Shown: in pieces, positions 45,582-54,122 of the stretch
How the letters are laid out: every line of letters begins with the position of its first letter
Position numbering within the stretch: position 1 is the first letter of the stretch
Source: Treponema sp.
GTDB taxonomy: Bacteria > Spirochaetota > Spirochaetia > Treponematales > Breznakiellaceae
DNA length: 64,000 nt
Direction of reading: 5' to 3'
Assembly: GCA_009781635.1 (NCBI GenBank)
Contig: WQXU01000007.1
Location: 1-64,000 of the forward strand
Position numbers and translations under genes: made by a program
Notes under the pieces: generated by a model
Seen by the model: only the letters and a program-made list of their open reading frames with translations
The model's database searches: none
Told to the model about the DNA's origin: nothing

Positions 45582-48137
45582 TTAGGCCCATTTAATTAAT
45601 CCGCATCTGTACGGATGTATAAGCGCTTCATGCTTCGGCAGAATACGCACTGTATGTCCCTGCATGCCGGTGTCAACGCATTCAACGCGAACCTGATAAA
45701 GATTCAGGTTGCCTTCGCTTTTCAGCCATTTCATCTCCGCCTTTCTTGCGTCGGTTATATTGCTTGTCTGGCTTGATAAAGCGCCGTGGTAAAGTTCAAC
45801 CTGCAATTCGTTAGTTGAAATGCTGCCAAGATCGAGGTAGGCAATTACATTTAGCGTGTCACCGCGCTGCATTACAGGTTTGGCATTGGATTCAACTTTT
45901 ACAATCTTAAGGCTTCCCCAGGCTTGATGTAATTTGGAAAAATAAGCCGCCAGCGATTTAGCTTCGGCATAATCATCCTTGCTGAACCTGCGGTAATTTT
46001 TAAGGGCCGGAAAATAAAACTGATTCGAATAATCCATCAACATGCGATGACTCGACATAGACTGCCCTATTTCCTTCATGCAGTCTTTCATCATTTTTAT
46101 CCATTCACGCGGCAGCCCGTCGCGTCCCCTGTCATAGAACATCGGAATGATTTCGCGTTCCAGAAGATCGTATAGGGATTTGCTCTCAATATCATCCTGG
46201 AGTTTTTCATCGATGTATTGTTCGCCGTGGCCTATTGCCCAGCCAACTTCGGGATTGTAAGCCTCATCCCACCAGCCGTCCAGGATTGAGCAGTTAAGTA
46301 CGCCGTTCATTGCAGCCTTCATGCCGCTTGTGCCGGACGCTTCCATCGGACGGCGCGGGGTGTTAAGCCACACATCGCCGCCGGAAGTCAGGTATTTTGC
46401 GACATTCATGTCGTAGTTTTCTACAAATACAATACGGTTTGATACATCATATTTCTCTGCAAAATGAATTATATCGCGGATTAAATCCTTGCCGGGCATG
46501 TCGTGCGGATGCGCTTTACCGGCAAAAATTAACTGGATGGGACGGTCGTTATCTCTTACGAGCCGCAGCAAGCGTTCGGGATCGCGCAGGAGCAGATTGC
46601 CGCGTTTATAGGTTGCAAAGCGCCGTGCAAAACAAATAGTCAGCGCGTAAGGAGAAAGAACATCTTCCGCCTGACGGATACGCCTTTCCATGGCGCCGGT
46701 TCTCTTGTATTGTTCACGAACACGTTCGCGCACAAAGGCAACAAGCCTGTCACGGCGGCGCTCATGGGTACGCCATAATTCCTCGTCGGAAATACGATCC
46801 ATCCGTTCCCATATTTTTAATTCTGTCGGCTTATCCTCAAAATGAGGGCCAAAATACCTGTCCAAAAGATTAAGCATACCGGAGGAAATCCAGGTACGCG
46901 GATGAACGCCGTTAGTAACATGACCGATTGGAATTTCATCAAGCGGAAGACCCGGCCATAATCCCTGCCACATTTCGCGTGACACTACGCCGTGGAGCTT
47001 TGCAACGCCATTGGCATAAGCTGCCATCTTAAGCGCAAGAACTGTCATACAGAAAGTTTCCCGCTCATCGTTTGCATCAACCCTGCCAAGACCAAGGAAA
47101 TCCTTCCATGAGATTCCAAGAACCTGCGGCCACGAACGGAAATATTTATCCATCATCGGAATATCAAAACGCTCATTTCCTGCAGGAACAGGCGTATGAG
47201 TAGTAAAGATATTTGACGGCCAGACTGCCTCACGCGCTTCGTCAAAGGTGAAATTTTTCTCGGTCATAATTTCGCGTGTACGTTCAAGGCCGAGGAAGGC
47301 CGCATGGCCTTCGTTCATGTGAGTTGCGGCAGGATTTATCCCAAGTGCACGTAACGCACGGATGCCGCCGATACCCAAGAGAATTTCCTGCTGCATGCGC
47401 GTCTCTTTGTCGCCGCCGTAAAGGGCCGCTGTAATGTTACGGATATCCTGCGTATTTTCTTCGATATTTGTATCCAGCAAAAATAATGATGAACGCCCGA
47501 CTTTTACTTCCCAAATTTGAGCAATAGCCTGCCGTCCCGCCAAATCCACAGTTATTTTTAACGGCTGCCCGTCTTTGCCGTTTCTTCTTTCTACCGGCAT
47601 GTTGTACCAGTCATTTTCCGGATAACTTTCCTGCTGGAAGCCATCGGCATTCAGCATTTGTTTAAAGTAACCCTGCCTGTACAGAAACCCGATACCCACA
47701 AGAGGAAGACCAATATCCGAAGATGTTTTCATGTGATCCCCGGAAAGAATTCCAAGACCGCCTGAGTAAATCGGAAGAGAGGCATCCATTCCGTATTCCA
47801 TTGAGAAATACGCTATCACATCCTGAGAGCTTCTGGCCCGATGATTGCTTTTATACCATGTTTCACCTTTTTTATAACGTTGAAACCTCTCATAAATTAC
47901 ATTTAAAGCAGCCAAATAGGAATCATCCTTGGCTGTCTGCGCAAGCCGTTCCTGGCTCACCATACCCAGAGTCCTTATAGGACTTTGCTGCGACCCGAGC
48001 CAGCAATCATAATCCAGCCTGATAAAAAGCTGAACCGCGTCATAATTCCAGGATAACCAGAGATTGCGGGCAATCTCTTCCAATGGCTTCAAAACTAATG
48101 GAAGTTTTGGCTTAACTGTATATGTGGATATGTTCAT
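45582..48137 (-). CDS. glgP: Alpha-glucan phosphorylase
   Basis: A pyridoxal-phosphate enzyme releasing glucose-1-phosphate from glycogen or maltodextrins. The 851 residues follow the alpha-glucan phosphorylase type of Thermotoga and many anaerobes. It begins with a short N-terminal DUF3417-like segment (LEEIARNLWLSWNYDA), then GGLGILSGDHMKT, the MNEGHAAF block and the PLP-lysine motif EASGTSGMKAAMNG at about residue 600. There is no ribosome-binding site; a near-consensus promoter ends 6 nt before the ATG. Confidence 0.95.
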   Translation of the reverse strand: MNISTYTVKPKLPLVLKPLEEIARNLWLSWNYDAVQLFIRLDYDCWLGSQQSPIRTLGMVSQERLAQTAKDDSYLAALNVIYERFQRYKKGETWYKSNHRARSSQDVIAYFSMEYGMDASLPIYSGGLGILSGDHMKTSSDIGLPLVGIGFLYRQGYFKQMLNADGFQQESYPENDWYNMPVERRNGKDGQPLKITVDLAGRQAIAQIWEVKVGRSSLFLLDTNIEENTQDIRNITAALYGGDKETRMQQEILLGIGGIRALRALGINPAATHMNEGHAAFLGLERTREIMTEKNFTFDEAREAVWPSNIFTTHTPVPAGNERFDIPMMDKYFRSWPQVLGISWKDFLGLGRVDANDERETFCMTVLALKMAAYANGVAKLHGVVSREMWQGLWPGLPLDEIPIGHVTNGVHPRTWISSGMLNLLDRYFGPHFEDKPTELKIWERMDRISDEELWRTHERRRDRLVAFVRERVREQYKRTGAMERRIRQAEDVLSPYALTICFARRFATYKRGNLLLRDPERLLRLVRDNDRPIQLIFAGKAHPHDMPGKDLIRDIIHFAEKYDVSNRIVFVENYDMNVAKYLTSGGDVWLNTPRRPMEASGTSGMKAAMNGVLNCSILDGWWDEAYNPEVGWAIGHGEQYIDEKLQDDIESKSLYDLLEREIIPMFYDRGRDGLPREWIKMMKDCMKEIGQSMSSHRMLMDYSNQFYFPALKNYRRFSKDDYAEAKSLAAYFSKLHQAWGSLKIVKVESNAKPVMQRGDTLNVIAYLDLGSISTNELQVELYHGALSSQTSNITDARKAEMKWLKSEGNLNLYQVRVECVDTGMQGHTVRILPKHEALIHPYRCGLIKWA

Positions 48138-48172
48138 ATATTGAGTTTATGAGGGGAAATGCTTTGTGTCAA
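48138..48172 (-). promoter_or_regulatory. Predicted leaderless promoter of glgP
   Basis: Minus strand: perfect TTGACA (48172-48167), 17 bp, TAAACT (48149-48144), then CAATAT and ATG. No Shine-Dalgarno sequence. Confidence 0.65.
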
Positions 48173-48239
48173 CGGTTTGTTGAGGTGTAAATTAATGGAA
48201 AATTTGTTAAATATAGAGGCAAAGCATATAATATATATT

Positions 48240-48452
48240 TTATTTAACTCCCTGGTCGATTGCATCAAACATATTTTGCATAAATTCTTCCAGTTTATAA
48301 TCTTTAGTTCCGGATAAACGAGCTAATTCAACTGTTGCTAAACGCTGTGCCAATGAAAGCTCTTCTTCCCGGCGGCTGTAGGTTGCAATATCCATAAGAA
48401 CTGTATCACCTTCTCCATTTCTGGTACTGGATGGCTTTATGATGGGTTTCAT
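48240..48452 (-). pseudogene. YefM/Phd-type antitoxin with internal deletion, toxin absent
   Basis: A 70-codon ORF. It begins MKPIIKPS, like the first strand of a Phd/YefM antitoxin, then jumps directly to TRNGEGDTVLMDIATYSRREE, which matches the middle of the family. About 25 residues of the DNA-binding region between the two are missing without loss of frame. The C-terminal toxin-binding helix is kept. No toxin gene lies beside it. It is best read as a decayed antitoxin, though the toxin-neutralising half could still be expressed. Confidence 0.6.
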
Positions 48453-48652
48453 AATATATATATTAAGCCCATTTTTTACACAATATTCAACACATAATAA
48501 TCTGCAAATTATGTAATTTTACCTTATTTCACTTTTTCCAACCCATGCATTTACCGCTAATATGACATTTTCTTTATCCGCCTGGCTGAGTTTAGACATA
48601 CTTTTACATTATAACATTCGCTAATATCCAGATATAAAAACATTAATTTAAT

Positions 48653-48694
48653 TTGACATTATTCCGTTAATAACGTAATATTACGTAATTAACG
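48653..48694 (+). promoter_or_regulatory. higBA promoter with 30-bp operator palindrome
   Basis: TTGACA (48653-48658), 17 bp, TAATAT (48676-48681). The interval 48665-48694 is a near-perfect 30-bp palindrome with core ACGTAATATTACGT, covering the -10 box. This is the expected site for autorepression by HigA. The 256 bp upstream to the YefM remnant contain only a possible 26-codon ORF (48519-48599, minus), with no ribosome-binding site. Confidence 0.8.
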
Positions 48695-48708
48695 CAATAA
48701 AGGGTAGC

Positions 48709-48987
48709 ATGAATAAATTTAAAAACAAAATGACAGAGCGAATATTTTCTGGAGAGCTTGTAAAAGAAATTCCGGTTGATGTCATAAGAAGAGCGATTAT
48801 TAAGCTGACTATGGTTGAAGCTGCAACGAATATCCGGGAACTTGCTACACCGCCTTCAAACCATCTGGAAAAACTAACAGGCAGCAGAAAGGAGCAGTGG
48901 TCGATACGGGTAAATGATAAATATCGAATTTGCTTTAACTGGCATAACAACAGGGCCTGCGAAATAGAGTTTGTTGATTATCATTAA
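48709..48987 (+). CDS. higB: HigB toxin (RelE-superfamily mRNA interferase)
   Basis: A 92-residue HigB-type toxin. The closing motif REQWSIRVNDKYRICF-like region (here KEQWSIRVNDKYRICFNW) and final EIEFVDYH are hallmarks of the family, which cleaves mRNA on the ribosome. Gene order toxin-antitoxin is typical of HigBA. AGGG lies 4 nt before ATG. The antitoxin starts 12 bases after its stop. Confidence 0.93.
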   Translation: MNKFKNKMTERIFSGELVKEIPVDVIRRAIIKLTMVEAATNIRELATPPSNHLEKLTGSRKEQWSIRVNDKYRICFNWHNNRACEIEFVDYH

Positions 48988-48999
48988 GGAAGGAATTAA

Positions 49000-49311
49000 A
49001 TGGCAGAAAAAATAATAATTACTGTTGGAGATATTTTAAAAGAAGAATACCTTGATCCTATGGGGATTAGCGCTTATCGTTTAGCCCATGAAATAGGCGT
49101 TTCTACTTCTCTTGTATCGCAAATAATACGCGGCGTAACGGCTATCTCTGCTGATGTAGCATGGCGGCTTGGTAAATTTTTTGATACCAGCGCTCAATAT
49201 TGGTTGAATATGCAGGCTTCTTGTGACAGCAGGAAAATTGAAGAAAAATATGCCAAAATGAAAATAGAAATTTCATCTTATAAACAATTTATCAAGGTTG
49301 CTGCAGGTTGA
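49000..49311 (+). CDS. higA: HigA antitoxin (XRE family)
   Basis: A 103-residue antitoxin and autorepressor. The XRE helix-turn-helix reads ISAYRLAHEIGVSTSLVSQIIRG. The FFDTSAQYWLNMQ segment is the usual HigA signature. AAGGAAGGA precedes the ATG. It should bind the palindrome upstream of higB. Confidence 0.93.
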   Translation: MAEKIIITVGDILKEEYLDPMGISAYRLAHEIGVSTSLVSQIIRGVTAISADVAWRLGKFFDTSAQYWLNMQASCDSRKIEEKYAKMKIEISSYKQFIKVAAG

Positions 49312-49393
49312 GTATAACTATTGTTCTTAAAACTCGTTATATACAGGTTGCGCTTATACAACAAATATAAATTATCCTACAACCGCTGTTGTA

Positions 49394-50350
49394 TTATTCA
49401 TTTTCTATCCAGAACGATACTGTATTATTATTTTGTAACGCATTGAATTTATATGTGGTTCCGCTTATAAAAGCTTGCTCTTCAAATGTATATTCTGCTG
49501 ATTGTGTTGTTGTTGTTGCAATTGTTGGTCTTGTTGCTCTTTCATAACCAAGTATGTATCTCTCAAAAGCTAATTGTTCTGCACTAGGTCCAATTGTTGA
49601 AGTTGTACTTCTTGAATATCTAACTGTCACTGAATGTACACCTGCTTGTATATAAACTTCTTTTTCACTGATTTTGACCCCATTAATAGCAATAATAGTC
49701 AAATTATTACCTCCTTGAAAATCTACTGGATGGAATGGCAGGAGGTTATCATTATAAAACCAATCGTTGTTGACTTTTGTATAGTTGCCAGGTTTCATTT
49801 CATTTAAATAATAATACCCAGAAAAGTCACCAAAAATATAGCGGTTAAAAATAGTTTGCCGGAATTTGAATATATCTTCACCTGATTCTGTTCGCATATC
49901 AGGATCAATATCTGTTATTTTACCATAAATTATAACACTACTAAGAGGATTATCAGCGAATGCATAATTTCCAATATACTCTATGCTTTTTGGAATGTAT
50001 ATGGAAGAAATATTTTTATTTCTGGCAAAATTATCAAAACCTCTCATCCTATTTGAATTTATTGCAGCTATTCTAGTCACTACAATATCATCGATTGTTT
50101 CAGGGATCACTATTTCTGCTGAATCACCATGGTATTTTATAAGCGAAATTTCTTCCATCCTTTTTACAATTCTGCTTCCTCTATCATTCCATATTTCGAT
50201 TTTTCTTATTCTATATGAAAATAATCCATCTTTAGTTAAAAACTCAGTTTCGTATCGTGGATTTGGACCAGAGGCACAAGCCAGCCCAAGCATAATAAAA
50301 ACAGCTAAAGTCAATACCGCAATAACTCGCAGTGTCCATTTTCTCTTCAT
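49394..50350 (-). CDS. Lipoprotein with a short LRR-like segment
   Basis: A 318-residue lipoprotein (lipobox GLAC). Residues 90-150 have BspA-like leucine-rich repeat character (ISSIYIPKSIEYIGNYAFADN), but only about two repeats are convincing. The C-terminal half is of unknown fold. AAGGAG supports the start. It is followed upstream on the same strand by the large LRR lipoprotein, which may share its origin. Confidence 0.65.
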   Translation of the reverse strand: MKRKWTLRVIAVLTLAVFIMLGLACASGPNPRYETEFLTKDGLFSYRIRKIEIWNDRGSRIVKRMEEISLIKYHGDSAEIVIPETIDDIVVTRIAAINSNRMRGFDNFARNKNISSIYIPKSIEYIGNYAFADNPLSSVIIYGKITDIDPDMRTESGEDIFKFRQTIFNRYIFGDFSGYYYLNEMKPGNYTKVNNDWFYNDNLLPFHPVDFQGGNNLTIIAINGVKISEKEVYIQAGVHSVTVRYSRSTTSTIGPSAEQLAFERYILGYERATRPTIATTTTQSAEYTFEEQAFISGTTYKFNALQNNNTVSFWIENE

Positions 50351-50500
50351 ACATAACTCCTTAAAGTTAATTTTTTATATTGTTACCTTCAATAATTATT
50401 TCACTTCTCAATATTTTCATATTATTTATTAATATTTCAATGTTCCCTATAAAATTTACACGATACTTATATAAGTCCGCTGCCAACTTGATACTTGCTA

Positions 50501-52708
50501 TTACTGCCTTGTCCACACTGAACTAGAACTTACTGGAGCAGTCGTGGTATATGTTCCTGGGGTTCCGTTGACAGGATCATCTACGTAAAATTTTGCTCGT
50601 AAGTCACCTGGGAATGATCTTACATCAAAATTACTCGATGTAATTGTACCTAATGTAACGCTTGTTAAATCAGTACAACCACTGAATGCATTACTACCGA
50701 TACTCGTTACACTGTCAGGTATTGTGATACTCGCCAAACCAGCACAACCATAAAATGCGCTATTGCCAATACTCGTCACGCTTTCAGGTATTGAAATGCT
50801 CGTTAAGCCAGTGAAATAGGCAAATGTTAAATTTTCTATACTCGTCATGCTATTGGGTATGGATATACTTGATAAGCCAGAACAATTGGCAAATGCTAAA
50901 TTGCCTATACTCGTCACGCTGTCAGGTATTGTGATACTTGTTAAACCTGTACAACCGAGGAACGCTCCTCCACCAATACTCGTCACGCTGTCAGGTATTA
51001 TGATACTTGTTAAACCAGTACAACCAGCAAATGCCCCATTCCCGATACTCGTCACGCTGTCGGGTATTGTGATACTATTCAAATTGGTATAATAATAAAA
51101 TCCTTCATCGCTTATCGCAATTACCGGCAGATCGTTGTAGACAGCTGGTAAAAATACATCAGCGGCAGTTGCCAAACCTCTTGAAATCGAATATGCAGTT
51201 CCATTGTTTATCAGCATATATGACAGTCCTGGTGTCTTAAGTACCAGAATGTTTTCTTTTCTCCAAGTCTGATTTTCTCCCGGGTTATCCATAACATATG
51301 TCCCTGCCCCTCCATCCTCAGCAAAGAACACTTCGCGTAAGTTTCCGGGAAATGAGCTAATACTAAAATTCGCCGAGTTGATAGTACCCAATGTTACACT
51401 CATCAAGCTAGTACAACCATAGAATGCTCCACTGGATATATTTATTACACTGTCGGGTATTACAATACTTGTCAGATTAGAACAATCTCTAAATGCCCAA
51501 TCACCTATGCTCATTACGCCGTTTTGTAAGGTAACATTTGTCAAACCTGTACAACCCCAGAACGCTCTTTCATCGATAATTGAGACACTATTGGGTATTG
51601 TAATGCTAACTAAGCCTGTACAACCAAAAAATGAATATTCTCCAATACTTGTCACATAGTCGGGTATTATACTGTTCTTGCATCCAAGTACTAACATATT
51701 ATCCGATAATCGTATTATACAATTTCCTTCACTTTTATAAGTTGTATTACCACTATCTACAGTGATGCTTGCCAAGCCGGAGCAATCTTCGAACGCTCTA
51801 CTAGCAATACTTGTCACACTGCCGGGTATTGTAATGTTCATCAAGCTGGAGCAGCCAGAGAATGCCCTATTGCCGATACTAGTTACGCTGTTGGGTATTG
51901 TGATACTTGTCAAACCTGTGCAGCCAAAGAACGCACTACTGCCGATACTAGTCACGCTGTCGGGTATTGTGATGTTCGTCAGGTTTATGCACCCGAAGAA
52001 TACTCCATTATTGATACTAGTCACGCTGTTGGGTATTGTGATATCTGTAAAGCTAGTGCAACCGTAGAACGCATACTGGCCAATACTCGTTACACTGTCG
52101 GGTATTGAAATGTTCGTCAAGCTGGAGCAACCCCAAAACGCATCATCACCGATACTAATCACACTATTAGGAATAATGATGCTTGTTAAGTTGATACATT
52201 TAGCGAATGCCGAATAGCTAATACTAGTCACGCTATCAGGTATAATAATACTTGATAAACCAATGCAATTGGCGAATACCCCAGAGCCGATACTAGTCAC
52301 ACTGTCAGGTATTGTGATATCTGTTAAACCAGTGCAATAAAAGAATGCGCCTTCACCAATACTAATCACACTGTCAGGAATAATAATGCTTGTCATCTCG
52401 ACATACCCGGCAAATCCGCCTTTGAGTGCATTAAAATCCGGCACGCCATCAACACTCCAAATTATTGTATCTAAATCAATTGAACCTATCTCAGTTACCG
52501 GTAACCCATTGTAAACAGCTGGAATTACAACCACTGCGGCAATTTCCGTGCCTCTTGAAACTGAATACGCCGTTCCATCATTTATAAGTGTAAAAGCTAG
52601 TTCTGGTGTTGGGGATTGAAATGGAGGTTCTGGTTCGGAACAAGTTGTAACCAATAACACGAAGATTACCGTTAAAATTCCAATTAAATAAATTTTTTTT
52701 GTTTTCAT
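50501..52708 (-). CDS. BspA-type leucine-rich-repeat lipoprotein
   Basis: A 735-residue lipoprotein (lipobox VTTC). About 20 repeats of 23 residues with the form LTSITIPDSVTSIGSGAFFGC fall in two arrays (about 13 and 6 units). Each array is preceded by a related header (YSVSRG...PAVYNGLPVTEI and YSISRG...PAVYNDLPVIAI) and closed by a LMSVTLG segment. The gene therefore arose by duplication of a whole header-array module. Such LRR_5/TpLRR proteins mediate adhesion to host or bacterial surfaces in oral and gut treponemes. The 69-bp DNA repeats invite recombination. Confidence 0.88.
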   Translation of the reverse strand: MKTKKIYLIGILTVIFVLLVTTCSEPEPPFQSPTPELAFTLINDGTAYSVSRGTEIAAVVVIPAVYNGLPVTEIGSIDLDTIIWSVDGVPDFNALKGGFAGYVEMTSIIIPDSVISIGEGAFFYCTGLTDITIPDSVTSIGSGVFANCIGLSSIIIPDSVTSISYSAFAKCINLTSIIIPNSVISIGDDAFWGCSSLTNISIPDSVTSIGQYAFYGCTSFTDITIPNSVTSINNGVFFGCINLTNITIPDSVTSIGSSAFFGCTGLTSITIPNSVTSIGNRAFSGCSSLMNITIPGSVTSIASRAFEDCSGLASITVDSGNTTYKSEGNCIIRLSDNMLVLGCKNSIIPDYVTSIGEYSFFGCTGLVSITIPNSVSIIDERAFWGCTGLTNVTLQNGVMSIGDWAFRDCSNLTSIVIPDSVINISSGAFYGCTSLMSVTLGTINSANFSISSFPGNLREVFFAEDGGAGTYVMDNPGENQTWRKENILVLKTPGLSYMLINNGTAYSISRGLATAADVFLPAVYNDLPVIAISDEGFYYYTNLNSITIPDSVTSIGNGAFAGCTGLTSIIIPDSVTSIGGGAFLGCTGLTSITIPDSVTSIGNLAFANCSGLSSISIPNSMTSIENLTFAYFTGLTSISIPESVTSIGNSAFYGCAGLASITIPDSVTSIGSNAFSGCTDLTSVTLGTITSSNFDVRSFPGDLRAKFYVDDPVNGTPGTYTTTAPVSSSSVWTRQ

Positions 52709-52840
52709 TAAAAAATCCTTATTCTATTAGTTAATATAAACCACCTGTAAAAGTCATATGCATTTTCGTAAACACAAGTACTCCATCGTTAATAAATAGT
52801 TATTCTCACTTTTGAATATCCTTTATCAGAATTTACTGAA

Positions 52841-52861
52841 TACTGTGTACTGTGTACTGTG
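52841..52861. repeat. Three 7-bp tandem repeats (TACTGTG) between divergent genes
   Basis: TACTGTG x3 occurs in the 270-bp region between the LRR lipoprotein gene (minus) and an XRE gene (plus). The same region holds a CCACT/AGTGG dyad (52920-52936) before the XRE gene. No clear promoter was identified for either gene. Confidence 0.6.
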
Positions 52862-52978
52862 TAACTTACGCATATAAATCTCCAAAACTACCTACTATAA
52901 CTAATAGTATTATAAAATTCCACTATTGCCAAGTGGTAATCTATAACCATTATCTTATTCTTACATAGGAGATAGTTA

Positions 52979-53332
52979 TTGTCGGAAACTATGGCACAGG
53001 CCAAAAGGCTATTAGCGATAAATATCAAAAAAATGAGAAAGAAATGGGGATTTTCACAAGAAAAACTGGCTGAAATTACTGATCTTTCCGCTCAAACCAT
53101 TAGTGATATCGAAGGTTGCCGGACATGGGTTAGCGATAAAACGCTGGAAAAGCTTGCCAGTGTTCTGAATGTAGATATTTTTCAGCTTTTTATACCTCAA
53201 AATGAAGATAGTACAGGAGACACAAATTCAGTTTTATATAAAAGGCTTACTAAACTTGGAACCACAATAAAAGATGATATAGATAAAAGGCTGGAGCATT
53301 TCTATTCATCCGAAAAATCATTCTTTAAATAA
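52979..53332 (+). CDS. XRE-family regulator
   Basis: A 117-residue helix-turn-helix protein (KWGFSQEKLAEITDLSAQTISDIEG) with a C-terminal extension of about 50 residues, including a possible dimerisation helix. The start is TTG with AGGAG at 7 nt; ATG 52991 is an alternative. It is divergent from the LRR lipoprotein gene and a candidate regulator of it. Confidence 0.8.
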   Translation: MSETMAQAKRLLAINIKKMRKKWGFSQEKLAEITDLSAQTISDIEGCRTWVSDKTLEKLASVLNVDIFQLFIPQNEDSTGDTNSVLYKRLTKLGTTIKDDIDKRLEHFYSSEKSFFK

Positions 53333-53388
53333 AAACCAGGTTGCCGTAACAGAGCAGTACACTATCCGAAATCTGCCATACAGACCTT

Positions 53389-53423
53389 CCGTTTAATTTG
53401 GAATCTAATTCCAAATTAAACGG
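53389..53423. repeat. Perfect 16-bp inverted repeat with 3-nt loop
   Basis: CCGTTTAATTTGGAAT and ATTCCAAATTAAACGG flank CTA between convergent genes (XRE and mazF-like). It lacks a T-run after the stem on either strand, so it is not a standard terminator. Confidence 0.85.
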
Positions 53424-53471
53424 GTACTCACCTGCATTAAACCGTGGGTTCTGCAATATTCCGGTTAAAAT

Positions 53472-53837
53472 TTAATTTTTAACAAAGGAATTAAAAAATA
53501 CATTCGTTCTTTCATCAAACCCTACCGCAATAGATAAAGCATAACTTAACTCATTAAGTTTATCTTCTGAAAGAATACCAATATAATCAGTTAACCGGGT
53601 TTTTAAGATACTGATGAGTTCGTCACAGCGTATTGCGCTGATGTGTTTTAATCCTTCATTAACTCCAACCAGCACCTGTGTACTAAGACCCTCGTAATTG
53701 GTGTACACGGGCGCGCATATTAAGGTTGAATATGTATTATCAATTAGTTCCTGCCGTGAAACAATAACATATATTCTGTTTTTTTTCGTATCTGTTTTTG
53801 AACCGGAGAAAACACGGTAGAGCTCTCCGCGTTTCAT
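53472..53837 (-). CDS. mazF: MazF/PemK-type toxin
   Basis: A 121-residue endoribonuclease-type toxin. It begins MKRGELYRV, followed by KKNRIYVIVSRQE and STLICAPVYTNY, the usual MazF beta-barrel segments. A conserved HISAIRCDELISI corresponds to the substrate-binding strand. Its start overlaps the antitoxin stop (ATGA), typical of translationally coupled toxin-antitoxin pairs. Confidence 0.85.
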   Translation of the reverse strand: MKRGELYRVFSGSKTDTKKNRIYVIVSRQELIDNTYSTLICAPVYTNYEGLSTQVLVGVNEGLKHISAIRCDELISILKTRLTDYIGILSEDKLNELSYALSIAVGFDERTNVFFNSFVKN

Positions 53838-54067
53838 AATACGTCCTGGAATTCCAGGTTTTCTTCAGCTTCATTATTAAAACGCTCTGCATTAGCCTTT
53901 ATTATTTCTATATCGCGCTGCCTGCGTTCATGTTTTTTTAGCTCACTTATATAGTAGATAAGAGCAGTTTCTGTAAATTGAGAGATATTCATGTTTTTAT
54001 TCACTGCCGCAATATCATTTAATAATGACTTGGATAATGTAATTGACTTCTTTGTCTTTGTAATCAT
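53834..54067 (-). CDS. Ribbon-helix-helix antitoxin of the MazF-like toxin
   Basis: A 77-residue protein. The N-terminus (KSITLSKSLLNDIAAVNKNMNISQFTE) fits a ribbon-helix-helix DNA-binding domain, and the acidic C-terminal tail would neutralise the toxin. It overlaps the toxin gene by 4 bases. A consensus promoter ends 6 nt before its ATG, with no ribosome-binding site. Confidence 0.8.
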   Translation of the reverse strand: MITKTKKSITLSKSLLNDIAAVNKNMNISQFTETALIYYISELKKHERRQRDIEIIKANAERFNNEAEENLEFQDVL

Positions 54068-54102
54068 GCTACTAAAATACTACTTTTTTACTACTTTGTC
54101 AA
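54068..54102 (-). promoter_or_regulatory. Promoter of the mazF-type operon, predicted leaderless
   Basis: Minus strand: TTGACA (54102-54097), 17 bp, TATTTT (54079-54074), AGTAGC, ATG. Three spaced GTAG(T/C)A repeats cover the promoter and are a likely operator for the ribbon-helix-helix antitoxin. Confidence 0.65.
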
Positions 54103-54122
54103 ATTATTTTTAACGGATCATC

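Noticed and set aside
48519-48599. 26-codon minus-strand ORF starting MSKLSQADKEN
   Set aside because: No ribosome-binding site or suitably placed promoter and too short to judge; it may be a fragment.
50501-52708. Regular 69-bp repeats as a CRISPR-like array
   Set aside because: The repeats are translated throughout as 23-residue leucine-rich repeats, with no spacers and no cas genes.
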